Shown here: in pieces, positions 52,668-61,136 of the stretch
How positions within the stretch are numbered: the stretch's first letter is position 1
Layout: the number at the start of each line of letters is the position of its first letter
NCBI GenBank assembly: GCA_910589375.1
Contig: CAJUTK010000003.1
Span: 67,247-131,246 of the forward strand
Direction: 5' to 3'
Length of the DNA: 64,000 bases
From: an uncultured Bacilli bacterium
GTDB lineage: Bacteria; Bacillota_I; Bacilli_A; RF39; UBA660
The notes under the pieces: model-generated
What the model was told of the DNA's origin: nothing
Seen by the model: only the letters and a program-made list of their open reading frames with translations
The model's database searches: none
Position numbers and translations under genes: made by a program

Positions 52668-53543
52668 ATGAAAAATAAAATTTTAGAAATAAAAAGTTTA
52701 ACAAAATATTATGGTAAAATCTTGGGAGTAAAGGAATTATCGCTTACTCTTTATGAGGGGGAGATATTTGGTTTTATTGGACCAAATGGAGCAGGAAAAT
52801 CTACTACCATTCGATCTATTATGAATCTTATTAATAAAACGAGTGGAGATATCTTATTAAATGGAAAAAAACTAGATAAAGATGATATTAAAGCCAAAGA
52901 ATTAATAGGGTACCTTCCTAGTGAAATTCACTTGTATGATGATTTAACTGTTAAGAGTATGTTAGATTATCATGAATCCTTTTATAAGAAAGATTGCCAT
53001 AAACGAAGAAAAGAGTTAGTTGAAAAATTAAAATTAGATGAAACTAAAATGGTGGAGGAATTATCATTAGGAAATGCTAAAAAGTTAGGGATAGTATTGG
53101 CCTTTATGCATGAACCTCAATTACTTATTTTAGACGAACCAACAAGTGGATTAGATCCTATTATGCAACAAGTTTTTTATGAACTTTTAAGGGAAGAGAG
53201 AAAAAAGGGAACAACAATCTTTTATTCTACTCATATACTAAGCGAAATTTCAAAAATCTGTGATAGAATAGGAATTATTAAAGAAGGTCAACTGGTAGCA
53301 ATCGAAACAATAGAAGAAATGCAGAAGAAAAATCTTACTTTTGTTACCATAAAATCGAAGGATATTTCTAAAATAATCGCAGATTTAAAATTAGATATGC
53401 AAGCAGATGAAGAAGACACCATTCGCTTTAAAAATGATATACCATTAAATCAAATGATAAAAGTGATATCTAACTATAAAATTGATAAATTATTAATGGA
53501 AGAAGCCACTTTAGAAGATATATTTCTACATTATTATAATTAG
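52668..53543 (+). CDS. ABC transporter ATPase (ABC-2 type export)
   Basis: A 291-residue ATPase: Walker A 'GPNGAGKST', signature in the form 'LSLGNAKKLGIVLAFM', Walker B 'LLILDEPTSGLDP' and a C-terminal domain of about 80 residues. The LSLGN version of the signature is common in ABC-2 type export ATPases of Firmicutes. It is followed after 9 bases by its permease and preceded by the membrane XRE regulator, the layout of self-regulated bacteriocin- or stress-related exporters. Confidence 0.9.
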   Translation: MKNKILEIKSLTKYYGKILGVKELSLTLYEGEIFGFIGPNGAGKSTTIRSIMNLINKTSGDILLNGKKLDKDDIKAKELIGYLPSEIHLYDDLTVKSMLDYHESFYKKDCHKRRKELVEKLKLDETKMVEELSLGNAKKLGIVLAFMHEPQLLILDEPTSGLDPIMQQVFYELLREERKKGTTIFYSTHILSEISKICDRIGIIKEGQLVAIETIEEMQKKNLTFVTIKSKDISKIIADLKLDMQADEEDTIRFKNDIPLNQMIKVISNYKIDKLLMEEATLEDIFLHYYN

Positions 53544-53552
53544 GAGGTTTTT

Positions 53553-54344
53553 ATGTTTAAAAGAGAAATGAAAATTAATTTAAAAAGTTTTATGATTTGG
53601 ACCTCTATCTTAATGCTTCTTTTTTTAGTAGTATATTTGGTATATCCTTCTATTATGAATAGTGATAGTGTTCAATCGATTAATGCAATGCTAGAAATGT
53701 TTCCAAAAGAAATGATAAAGGCCTTTAATATGGATATTTCTAGTATAGATACTGCTTATGGTTGGTTAAAAACAGAAGGGTTTGTATTTGTTCTTTTATT
53801 AACGGGAATTTATAGTGCAATACTAGGATCAACCATTTTATTGAAAGAAGAAAATGATAAAACTATTGAATATTTAAATAGTGTTCCTGTCACAAGAAAG
53901 AAGATTGTTTTTCATAAAGTAGCTTGTGCAATCTTTTATATAGTATTGATGGTATTAAGTGTTGGAATATTTAATTTTATTGGGCTAACGCTAAGTGGAG
54001 ATTTTGATAAAACAGGCTATCTATTACTAAGTGTAACTCCAATATTTTCTTCTATTGTTATCTTTTCTTTATGCTTATTTTTATCTACTTTTTTTCATAA
54101 AACTAAAAAAACAATAGGAATTAGTTTAGGAATTGTATTTATGAGTTATTTTTTAAATATTGTATCGGAAATGAGTGAGAGTACAGAATTTTTAAAATAC
54201 ATTTCTATTTTTACCTTAGCAGATATTAGAAATGTTATGATAGAAAATTTTATTAATCCATTTATGATAGTACTTTCTATAGGTATTACGATTCTATTTA
54301 TTACATTAACTATATTTCATTATGATAGGAAAGAATTAGTATAA
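53553..54344 (+). CDS. ABC-2 type permease
   Basis: A 263-residue protein with six transmembrane helices. After helix 1 there is a loop with 'MLEMFPKEMIKAFNMD', typical of ABC-2 permeases of this kind; 'EENDKTIEYLNSVPVTRKKI' is the conserved coupling helix region. It pairs with the ATPase directly upstream. Substrate not deducible. Confidence 0.85.
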   Translation: MFKREMKINLKSFMIWTSILMLLFLVVYLVYPSIMNSDSVQSINAMLEMFPKEMIKAFNMDISSIDTAYGWLKTEGFVFVLLLTGIYSAILGSTILLKEENDKTIEYLNSVPVTRKKIVFHKVACAIFYIVLMVLSVGIFNFIGLTLSGDFDKTGYLLLSVTPIFSSIVIFSLCLFLSTFFHKTKKTIGISLGIVFMSYFLNIVSEMSESTEFLKYISIFTLADIRNVMIENFINPFMIVLSIGITILFITLTIFHYDRKELV

Positions 54345-54423
54345 AAGGTAATTATTTATAAAAATGCAGACTAGAAATAGTTTGTTTTTTCTTGTATAAT
54401 GAAAATAGTAGGGAAGTGAGAAT

Positions 54424-55278
54424 ATGAAAGAAAATAAAATTATCATCATAACAATGATATTTAATTTTATCGTGGCAGTTTTAAAATTGATTTCAGGACT
54501 TCTTTTTTCATTTTCTACCTTAATTGCGGATTCTATTCAATCCTTTATTGATTTCATAACAGATATTACTAGTTTAATAGCAAATAAAATAGGAAAGAAA
54601 AGGGCTAATAAGAATTATCCATTTGGCTATGGACAAGTATATTATATTGCCAATCTTTTTACAGGTTTTTTACTTTTCTTAATTGGATTATTTATTTTGT
54701 ATCAATTCTTTTTCTTTCATGGAAAATTTGAACCTAATTATGTCTTAGTACTTATCTTAGTGGTTATTTTACTTTTAAAATTAGTTGTAATTTCTTTATT
54801 ACAATACTTTGGAAAGAAGTATAAGAGCGAATTGATGATTGAATCTTTTAAAGAATCAAAAGCGGATTTTATATCTACTTGTGTAGTATTTATAGTGATG
54901 GTACTTACTTTCTTTGAAGAATATTTACCAAGTTTTATTAATGTCGATAAAATAGGTAGCTTAGGAATGTCTATTTATGTATTTGCAATCTCTATTAAAA
55001 TGATGGTATCTAATATTAGAGGAATGATTACACATGATGAAGAGAACAATGAGATCAGAGAAAGTATTATGAAGACTTTAGAAGAAATGAAAGGAATCAA
55101 AGTGAAAAAGTTAAAAATTATAAAGATGGCTACTTATTATAGTGTTTTTTTGCAAGTAATAGTAGATGAAAAATTGACAATAAAGAAATATCTTACAATT
55201 GAAAAAAAGATAAAAACACGTTTAAAATCTATGAATACTAACATTCGATTTATCGATGTTGAACCAGTAGAAGATTAG
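54424..55278 (+). CDS. Cation diffusion facilitator (CDF) family transporter
   Basis: A 284-residue protein with about six transmembrane helices and a cytoplasmic C-terminal domain. 'TLIADSIQSFIDFITD' (helix 2) and 'ESKADFISTCVV' (helix 5) have the Asp residues of the CDF metal site; the usual HxxxD of helix 5 is replaced by SKADF, so metal preference may differ from zinc. Probably exports Mn, Fe or a similar cation in exchange for protons. SD GAAGTGAG. Confidence 0.8.
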   Translation: MKENKIIIITMIFNFIVAVLKLISGLLFSFSTLIADSIQSFIDFITDITSLIANKIGKKRANKNYPFGYGQVYYIANLFTGFLLFLIGLFILYQFFFFHGKFEPNYVLVLILVVILLLKLVVISLLQYFGKKYKSELMIESFKESKADFISTCVVFIVMVLTFFEEYLPSFINVDKIGSLGMSIYVFAISIKMMVSNIRGMITHDEENNEIRESIMKTLEEMKGIKVKKLKIIKMATYYSVFLQVIVDEKLTIKKYLTIEKKIKTRLKSMNTNIRFIDVEPVED

Positions 55279-55288
55279 GAGGAAAGTT

Positions 55289-55710
55289 ATGAATGTAATG
55301 AAATTAGAATATCAAATGCCACAGTTTGATGAGGTTAATGTAGAATATCTCCTTACCAGTTTAGGATTTAATCCTAATTGTTATTTTTTTGCTATGACAA
55401 AACCTAGTATGTTAAGTAGAGCAATTATTGGAAATGTTGTGGATTTTACAAGTAGATATGCTATCGTTTGATTTTCTGATATAGAAATCAATTTAGTGAT
55501 GCTATCTAGGTTGATAATAAAAAGGTGACAGAACTTATTAAGATTAATCGCAATGAAATTACTAGTATGAAATTATCTAATATATTAATTTCTTATATGC
55601 TTAAAATAAAGACAAGTGATTCTAATTTAAAATTTCAAGTATTTAAAAAATTTGGAAAATTTACAAAAGTAAAAAATTCTATTGAATCATTTAAAACCAT
55701 TTGCCAGTAA
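55289..55710 (+). pseudogene. PH-like domain gene broken by a stop and a frameshift
   Basis: ATG 55289 (AGGAGG upstream, 10 bases after the CDF gene) opens a frame of 60 residues to a TGA at 55469. The protein-like sequence continues as 'FSDIEINLVM', and after a shift near 55520 as 'KKVTELIKINRNEITSMKLS' through 'FGKFTKVKNS' to 55710. The combined product resembles the small PH/GRAM-like protein at 51514. No intact product is expected. Confidence 0.55.
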
Positions 55711-55718
55711 TAGAAAAG

Positions 55719-55746
55719 AAAGTAAGTCTAGTGATTTACTTTTTTA
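55719..55746 (+). terminator. Terminator after the broken PH-like gene
   Basis: Stem around AAAGTAAGTC / GATTTACTTT with a short loop, then TTTT. Confidence 0.75.
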
Positions 55747-55819
55747 TTAAATTATGATGTCAAAGACCTTTGACAGACAAAAAATGTTTTCTTTTGTAAA
55801 ATGATAGTGGAGGTGCAAA

Positions 55820-56401
55820 ATGGATGTTGGAGAAAGAATTAAAAAGTATAGAGAAAAACAAAATTTAAGCCAAGATGAGTTAGCTTTAAAAATATTTGTT
55901 TCTAGACAGACAATATCAAATTGGGAAACGAACAAAAGCTATCCAGATATTAAGAGTTTAATAATGTTAAGTAACATTTTTAATGTATCTCTAGATGACT
56001 TTGTGAAAGGAGATATAGAAAAAATGAGAAAGAGTGTTACGCAAGAGGAAATAAAAAAGTTTAATAAATTAGGAACTATTTTTACATTAGAACTAATAGT
56101 ATTAGTTATTAGTGCATATCCATTATTTAAATTAACTAAATATATCGGTGTTATCATTTGGGGAATTGTATTTGGCATTACTTTTATTACTGCTCATAAG
56201 ATAGAAAAAATGAAGAAGAACAATGACATTCAAACTTATAAGGAAATTATTTCTTTTATTGATGGGAAACCATTAACACATGATGAAGGAGAGCAAGAAA
56301 GAGGTAAAAGAATTTATCAAAAGATTTTTGCTGCTATTTTATCAGGTATTATAACGCTTATTGTCTGTATCATTGTGGCATTTATAATGGAAAATTTATA
56401 A
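55820..56401 (+). CDS. Membrane-tethered XRE-family regulator
   Basis: A 193-residue protein: helix-turn-helix in residues 1-65 ('FVSRQTISNWETNKSYPDI'), a linker, two close transmembrane helices (about 91-106 and 111-127), a cytoplasmic loop and a third helix at the C-terminus (about 172-191). The small DUF6440-like gene follows at once. SD GGAGGTG. Confidence 0.8.
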   Translation: MDVGERIKKYREKQNLSQDELALKIFVSRQTISNWETNKSYPDIKSLIMLSNIFNVSLDDFVKGDIEKMRKSVTQEEIKKFNKLGTIFTLELIVLVISAYPLFKLTKYIGVIIWGIVFGITFITAHKIEKMKKNNDIQTYKEIISFIDGKPLTHDEGEQERGKRIYQKIFAAILSGIITLIVCIIVAFIMENL

Positions 56402-56413
56402 GGAGGGATATAT

Positions 56414-56608
56414 ATTCAAAAGAAAGAAGAAAGATTTATGGTAACTTTAAAAGAGGGGAGTACTATGAAGGATGATGGGGTAAAACAAATTTTAGTAGAT
56501 AGAGAAACTGGTGTAAATTATCTTGTTATAAAAAGTCCTTATGGGTTTGGAATAGTTCCTCTTTTAAACACTGATGGAAAAGTAGTAATATCTAAATTAG
56601 ATAATTAA
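56414..56608 (+). CDS. Small DUF6440-like protein, probable ATT start
   Basis: A 64-residue frame similar to DUF6440: 'KQILVDRETGVNYLVIKS' and 'GFGIVPLLNTDGKVVISKL'. AAGGAGGGA lies 7 bases before an in-frame ATT at 56414, where the family usually starts ('KKEERF' follows). The first in-frame ATGs, at 56438 and 56465, cut into the domain, and only the second has a partial site (GAGGGGAG). Either ATT is used, as in infC, or the start codon has been lost. Confidence 0.5.
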   Translation: MQKKEERFMVTLKEGSTMKDDGVKQILVDRETGVNYLVIKSPYGFGIVPLLNTDGKVVISKLDN

Positions 56609-56611
56609 ATG

Positions 56612-56636
56612 AAAGACTATAATGTCTTTTTTTTAT
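56612..56636 (+). terminator. Terminator after the DUF6440-like gene
   Basis: Stem AAAGAC / GTCTTT with loop TATAAT, then a run of eight T in total. TATAAT at 56650-56655 starts the next unit. Confidence 0.8.
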
Positions 56637-56682
56637 TGCTGCATTATTGTATAATAAGATTAGTATTTTAAGGAGTGAAAAT

Positions 56683-56988
56683 ATGAAAATAATAACAGTT
56701 TGTGGAAGTTATAAGTTTAAAAAAGAAATGACAGAAATTACAGAAAAGATGGCGTTAAAAGGAAATTGTATGTTAACTCCAATAGAACTATCAAGACCTA
56801 AAAAAGAGGATTATACAGAAGAGGAAGCTATGACGATTGATAAAATGCATAAAGAAAAAATTAGATTAGCGGCTGCTATATTAGTAGTAAATGTAGATGG
56901 ATATATTGGGAATAGCACTAAAAGCGAAATAGAATTTGCCAAGTCATTACATAAAGAAATTTTATATTATACAGATTTAAAGGATTAA
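56683..56988 (+). CDS. DUF4406/nucleoside deoxyribosyltransferase-like protein
   Basis: A 101-residue Rossmann-like protein: 'KIITVCGSYKFKKEM' at the N-terminus, 'DKMHKEKIRLAAAILVVNVD' and 'IGNSTKSEIEFAKSLHKEIL', the pattern of the nucleoside 2-deoxyribosyltransferase/DUF4406 superfamily, with Glu in 'KSEIEFA' as the probable catalytic position. May act on nucleotide N-glycosidic bonds. ATG 56683 follows AAGGAGTG. Starts a run of five closely spaced genes. Confidence 0.7.
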   Translation: MKIITVCGSYKFKKEMTEITEKMALKGNCMLTPIELSRPKKEDYTEEEAMTIDKMHKEKIRLAAAILVVNVDGYIGNSTKSEIEFAKSLHKEILYYTDLKD

Positions 56989-56990
56989 TT

Positions 56991-57194
56991 ATGAGTAAGT
57001 ATGAACCATTATGGAACTATTTAAAGAAAAATAAAAAAGATAATTATCAATTTTCTTATGAAGATATAAAAAACATCTTAGGATTTCAAATTGATCATTC
57101 ATTTTTAACCTATAAGAAAGAAGCAAAAGAATATGGTTATGAAGTTGAAAAAATTTCGATGAAAGAACAAACAATAAATTTTAAAAAATTATAA
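56991..57194 (+). CDS. Small hypothetical protein
   Basis: A 67-residue protein starting 'MSKYEPLWNYLKKNKKDN', with a predicted small winged-helix-like part ('FSYEDIKNILGFQIDHSFLT'). Similar short proteins with 'Y-x-PL-x-x-YL' starts are widespread but have no known role that I recall. Two bases separate it from the previous gene. Confidence 0.55.
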   Translation: MSKYEPLWNYLKKNKKDNYQFSYEDIKNILGFQIDHSFLTYKKEAKEYGYEVEKISMKEQTINFKKL

Positions 57195-57208
57195 TAGGAG
57201 GATAATTT

Positions 57209-57607
57209 ATGGAAAATGAAGAAAAGGAATTAGAAACTTCTAGTGTAGAACTAGAACCTTTATTTGAGGAATATGTAGACTTTGAAACGTTTAGTAAATC
57301 AGATTTTAGAGTAGTAAAAATTAAAGATTGCAAAGAAGTACCAAAAAGTAAAAAGTTATTGCAATTTACATTAGATGATGGAACAGGTGTAGATAGGACT
57401 ATTTTAAGTGGAATTCATGCTTTTTATGAACCAGAAGAATTAATTGGAAAAAACGCAATTGCTATTTTGAATTTACCACCTAGAAATATGATGGGAATTG
57501 ATTCTTGTGGTATGCTAATATCTGCTGTTCATAATGAAAATGGAGAAGAAAAGTTGCATCTTCTAATGGTTGATGATGCGATTCCAGCTGGGGCTAAATT
57601 ATATTAG
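57209..57607 (+). CDS. tRNA-binding domain (CsaA/MetRS C-terminal-like) protein
   Basis: A 132-residue OB-fold protein of the tRNA-binding-domain family. 'YVDFETFSKSDFRVVKIKDC', 'KLLQFTLDDGTGVDRTILSG' and 'NLPPRNMMGIDSCGMLIS' match the tRBD of MetRS, CsaA and related proteins. A free-standing tRBD may bind tRNA or act as a chaperone. SD AGGAGG. Confidence 0.85.
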   Translation: MENEEKELETSSVELEPLFEEYVDFETFSKSDFRVVKIKDCKEVPKSKKLLQFTLDDGTGVDRTILSGIHAFYEPEELIGKNAIAILNLPPRNMMGIDSCGMLISAVHNENGEEKLHLLMVDDAIPAGAKLY

Positions 57608-57615
57608 AATGGAAT

Positions 57616-58554
57616 ATGAAAAAAAGACAAGAAGTATATGATTTATATTGGTATTTTGCAAGTGAAAGACAAAATATCTTTTGGAAGAAAGTTAGTGGTG
57701 AGAAAGCTCCATGGACTAGTGATGCTATCTTACAAGAGTATAAATTTTGCAATAGTTATAGAGTAAATGATAGAGTTAGTCAATATCTTCTTAAGAATGT
57801 AATTTATACTGAAAAAGCGTATTCAAAAGAAGATATGATATTTAGAATTATTTTGTTTAAATTATTTAATAAAGAATCTACTTGGGAACTGTTAGTTAAT
57901 CACTTTAAAGATATTACTTTAAGTACATTTGATTTAGAAAAGTATTCAAAAGTACTTGAGAATGCTATTAAAAATGGTATTAAGATTTATAATGATGCCT
58001 ATATTAGTTGTGCGAATAAAGTTTTTGGATATAATCACAAGCATGATAACCATTTAGCGCTTTTACAAAAAATGTTTTTGGAAGATAATATGCAAAATAA
58101 AATATTAAAGTGTAAAAGTATGGAAGAAGCTTTTTGTATTTTAAAAAGTTATCCCTTAATTGGAAACTTTATGGCCTATCAATTAGTAACAGATATTAAC
58201 TATAGTGATGTTGTAAACTTTAGAGAAGATGAATTTACAGTAGCAGGCCCAGGCTCTATAAGAGGAATTCGTAAATGCTTTACTGATAAGGGGGCATTAA
58301 ACAATGAAGATATCATCAAATATATGTATGAACATCAAGAGGAAGAATTTAAAAGATTACATTTAGATTTTAAAAGAATAGGTAATCGACCATTGCAATT
58401 GATAGATTGCCAAAATATTTTTTGTGAATTAGACAAGTATTGTAGAGTAGCTTTTCCTAATTTAAAATCTAATCGAAAAAAGATTAAGAAAAAGTATACT
58501 CCCAAAAGAGAAATAATAGAATATATTTATCCTAAAAAGTGGGAAAATGAATGA
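57616..58554 (+). CDS. HMUDK-type helical domain (nucleotide kinase-like/DNA hypermodification) protein
   Basis: A 312-residue protein similar to the helical domain of 5-hydroxymethyluracil DNA kinases and the linked thymine pyrophosphorylase clade: 'YDLYWYFASERQNIFWKK', 'APWTSDAILQEYKFCNSYR', 'VNDRVSQYLLKNVIY', 'FRIILFKLFNKESTWELL'. In phages such proteins take part in building hypermodified thymines. Here it is beside a broken methyltransferase gene and not in an obvious prophage. Its stop overlaps an in-frame ATG of the next gene by 4 bases. Family call from memory; activity unknown. Confidence 0.7.
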   Translation: MKKRQEVYDLYWYFASERQNIFWKKVSGEKAPWTSDAILQEYKFCNSYRVNDRVSQYLLKNVIYTEKAYSKEDMIFRIILFKLFNKESTWELLVNHFKDITLSTFDLEKYSKVLENAIKNGIKIYNDAYISCANKVFGYNHKHDNHLALLQKMFLEDNMQNKILKCKSMEEAFCILKSYPLIGNFMAYQLVTDINYSDVVNFREDEFTVAGPGSIRGIRKCFTDKGALNNEDIIKYMYEHQEEEFKRLHLDFKRIGNRPLQLIDCQNIFCELDKYCRVAFPNLKSNRKKIKKKYTPKREIIEYIYPKKWENE

Positions 58555-58565
58555 AGGAAAAAAAG

Positions 58566-59222
58566 ATGAGTATAGAAAATCGAAAAACAATAGAGGTATA
58601 TAAAGAAACAGCTACTGCTTATTTAGAAAATAATAAAGTACATGATAGTTTAGATCCTGAAAGAGTAAAAGAGAAAAAGAAAGAATTAGAAGATTTTATT
58701 AAACATAGTCTTTCCTTTTTGCCAAAAGGGGCTAAAGTATTTGAAATAGGTTCTGCTGATGGAGCCAATGCTAAATATTTAGAAAGTTTAGGATTTACCG
58801 TAACTGCTAGTGATACAACAGCTGCTTTTGTAGAAGCAACAAGAAACCAAGGATTAGAAACTATTCAGTTTGATGCTTTGGAAGATAATTTCCCGGAGAA
58901 ATATTTTGCTATATTTTGTTGGAGAGTATTTGTTCATTTCACTAAAGAAGATGCGCTAAGGGTAATTGAAAAAGCTTATGCTGCACTAGAAGAAAGTGGA
59001 GTTTTTATATTTAATGCCATTAATCGTGAAATAAAATCTGTCGATAATGAATGGGTAGATTTTGAAGGAGAATATCACATGGGGAAAGAACGTTATTATA
59101 GTTATTTTAGTAAATCGGATTTAGATGGTATTATTGGATAAACTCAATTTAAAGTAGAAGACTTTCACCAAGAAGGCGGAAAAGAAAATAATAAATGGTT
59201 AGTGTATGTATTAAAAAAGTAA
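58566..59222 (+). pseudogene. Class I SAM methyltransferase gene with one in-frame TAA
   Basis: ATG 58566 follows AAGGA. The frame has the SAM-binding loop 'VFEIGSADGANAKYLESLG', 'VTASDTT' (acidic ligand) and 'FAIFCWRVFVHFTKEDALRV', typical of class I methyltransferases. A TAA at 59139-59141 stops it at 'DGIIG', but the same frame continues with protein-like sequence ('TQFKVEDFHQEGG', 'KWLVYVLKK') to 59222, the normal C-terminal strands of the fold. The truncated form lacks only the last two strands and might not be stable. Confidence 0.65.
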
Positions 59223-59232
59223 TGAGGTAAAA

Positions 59233-59828
59233 ATGAAGAAATTAAAAGTAATAATCATAATTTTAATATTACTTGGAGCAGTAATAAAGACTACTTACAG
59301 AGAATATGTTGATATTTATAATTATAGTAATAGTGAAATATCTTTTGAAGATACAAGAAGGAAAATCCTTTTTATCAAATGCTAAATCCCTTTAAAATGG
59401 ATTATGCTGAATTATTATTTTCTTCAGATATTTATATAGCATCCATCATAGTAGCAATTATATTGTTGTGTAATTTTGAAAATACAAAAGATGAAACTGT
59501 AGGACAAGTCTTAGTAGATAGTCAAGAGAGTAATCAGGAAGGAATAAAAACTGAAAATAACAATCAAGATTCAAAAAAGAAGAAAAAAAGTAGTCGTATG
59601 AAACTATATTTAGGTTTGATTCCTTATGTTTTAATGGCAATTCATGGGGTATATGATGCGATAAATGGATTTGCGTTTTTCTTTAATACCAGTTATGGGG
59701 TTGAGGCTTTTTTTACAGCTATAGTGTTTGATTTTATTATTTTTTTGCCAGTCAATATTATTGCGTTAGCGTTATTAATAAGCTATAGTATAGAAGTTAG
59801 AAAACAAAAGAAACTTAGTAATAATTAA
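59233..59828 (+). pseudogene. Small membrane protein gene with a frameshift
   Basis: ATG 59233 follows GAGGT and opens a frame ('KVIIIILILLGAVIKTTYRE') with one transmembrane helix. The frame is lost near 59355-59370, and the sequence continues one frame over ('ENPFYQMLNPFKMDYAELLF') to 59828 with a charged Gln/Lys/Asn loop and two more helices. Family not recognised. If the shift is a sequencing error, the product would be about 198 residues. Confidence 0.5.
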
Positions 59829-59848
59829 TAGTTTTATGGAGGTAATAT

Positions 59849-60670
59849 ATGTATCAAGAATATTTAGAATTTGCAAAAGAAATTGCTTATTATGCTGGAA
59901 AAGTAATGATGGAGTACTATAATAATCCAATAGATTTGGACTATAAGGAAGATAAGACAGTTGTTACTTTAGTAGATAAAAAAATCAATAGTTATTTAAT
60001 TGAAAGAGTAAAAGAAAAATATACTACCCATTCTGTAAATGGAGAAGAGGAAAGTTATCAGGGTGATGGAGAATACATGTGGGTATGTGATCCTTTAGAT
60101 GGAACTGGTTCCTATGTTAATCATATTCCTGTTTTCGTCTTTTCTTTAGCTTTAGTACATAATGGAGAGCCTATTGTAGGAGTTGTTTATGACCCTAATG
60201 AGAATAAATTGTATACAGCTGTTAGTGGGGAAGGTGCTTATTGTAATGGCACTAAAATCCATGTCAATTCCAAACGTTTAGGGGATTTAGGATATAAGAC
60301 GAATGTAGAAATATTTCATAACAGTATTATTGATGAAGTTTCTTTAATAAAAGAACTAAAAGATCCATCTAAAATTTCATCTATTGGAAGTGTTGCTAGA
60401 AGTGCTATGGCTATTGCGGAAGGATATTTTTCTTGTGATATTTTTCCAGGAACTGAACATGGAAATTGTGATATCGCTGCTTCTTATTTAATTGTAAAAG
60501 AAGCAGGTGGTAGAGTAACTGATTTGTATGGAAATAATCAAAGATATGATACTGGTATTAGGGGAGCCATTATATCAAATGGGGTTTCCCATGAGCAAAT
60601 ATTAGAAATAGTAAAAAGATATACAGTTAAGGAATTTTTAGATGAAAAGAGATTTACTTACCATTCCTAA
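59849..60670 (+). CDS. Inositol monophosphatase/CysQ-like phosphatase
   Basis: A 273-residue member of the FIG superfamily. 'NGEEES' and 'WVCDPLDGTGSYVNHIPVF' carry the metal ligands (Glu, Asp, Asp), and 'GNCDIAASYLIVKEAGGRVTD' is the second signature, with Cys where Trp is common (WDxAA). It may cleave inositol-phosphate or 3'-phosphoadenosine 5'-phosphate. SD TGGAGGT. The next gene starts inside its 3' end. Confidence 0.85.
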   Translation: MYQEYLEFAKEIAYYAGKVMMEYYNNPIDLDYKEDKTVVTLVDKKINSYLIERVKEKYTTHSVNGEEESYQGDGEYMWVCDPLDGTGSYVNHIPVFVFSLALVHNGEPIVGVVYDPNENKLYTAVSGEGAYCNGTKIHVNSKRLGDLGYKTNVEIFHNSIIDEVSLIKELKDPSKISSIGSVARSAMAIAEGYFSCDIFPGTEHGNCDIAASYLIVKEAGGRVTDLYGNNQRYDTGIRGAIISNGVSHEQILEIVKRYTVKEFLDEKRFTYHS

Positions 60671-60926
60671 TGTTGGTAAAAATACGAAAGAAGATTTATT
60701 AAAATTAGGGGTTACTTGTGTAGAAGACTTAAAAGGAAAGAACCCAGAAGAACTATATGAGAAAGACTGTGAAATCAAAAAATATAGAGAAGATAAATGC
60801 CAGTTATATGTGTTTCGCCAAGCAGTTTATTATGCAGAACATGAAACTCATGAGCAAGAAAAATTAAAATGGTGGTATTGGAAAGATAAGGAATACCCAG
60901 AGGATAGTATTAGTAAAGGAAGTTGA
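60642..60926 (+). CDS. Helix-hairpin-helix Cdd1-type protein
   Basis: A 94-residue protein with an N-terminal helix-hairpin-helix ('LLTIPNVGKNTKEDLLKLG', 'VEDLKGKNPEELY') and a Trp-rich tail ('KLKWWYWKDKEYPED'). This fits the 'pathogenicity locus' Cdd1 family, small probable DNA-binding proteins. It overlaps the phosphatase gene by 29 bases, so it is translationally coupled. Confidence 0.8.
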   Translation: MKRDLLTIPNVGKNTKEDLLKLGVTCVEDLKGKNPEELYEKDCEIKKYREDKCQLYVFRQAVYYAEHETHEQEKLKWWYWKDKEYPEDSISKGS

Positions 60927-60931
60927 AAAGT

Positions 60932-61135
60932 ATGAAAAAAGAGTTACAAGTGATACATGCAAATTGCCCTAAAAATCATGCATGCCCTGCAGTTAAGGTT
61001 TGCCCAGTTGGAGCACTAACCCAAAAAGATTTTGAAGCACCCACTGTAGACTATGAAAAGTGTATAAAATGTGGGAAGTGTTCTAATTTTTGCCCTAAAA
61101 AGGCGTTAGTATTAGTAGAAAATAAGGATAATTAA
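60932..61135 (+). CDS. 4Fe-4S ferredoxin-like protein
   Basis: A 67-residue protein with two cysteine sets: 'CPKNHACPAVKVCPVGAL' and 'CIKCGKCSNFCPKKAL'. The second is a canonical CxxCxxCxxxCP cluster site; the first has wider spacing (CxxxxxCxxxxxCP), so one or two clusters are possible. Electron carrier in the cytoplasm. ATG 60932 follows AAAGGAAG. Confidence 0.8.
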   Translation: MKKELQVIHANCPKNHACPAVKVCPVGALTQKDFEAPTVDYEKCIKCGKCSNFCPKKALVLVENKDN

Positions 61136-61136
61136 T

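Noticed and set aside
9837..59141. Stop-codon reassignment as an explanation for in-frame TAA/TAG codons
   Set aside because: TAA, TAG and TGA each end many intact genes at the expected family length, and Trp is encoded by TGG throughout. The interrupted frames are better explained as mutations, errors or local readthrough.
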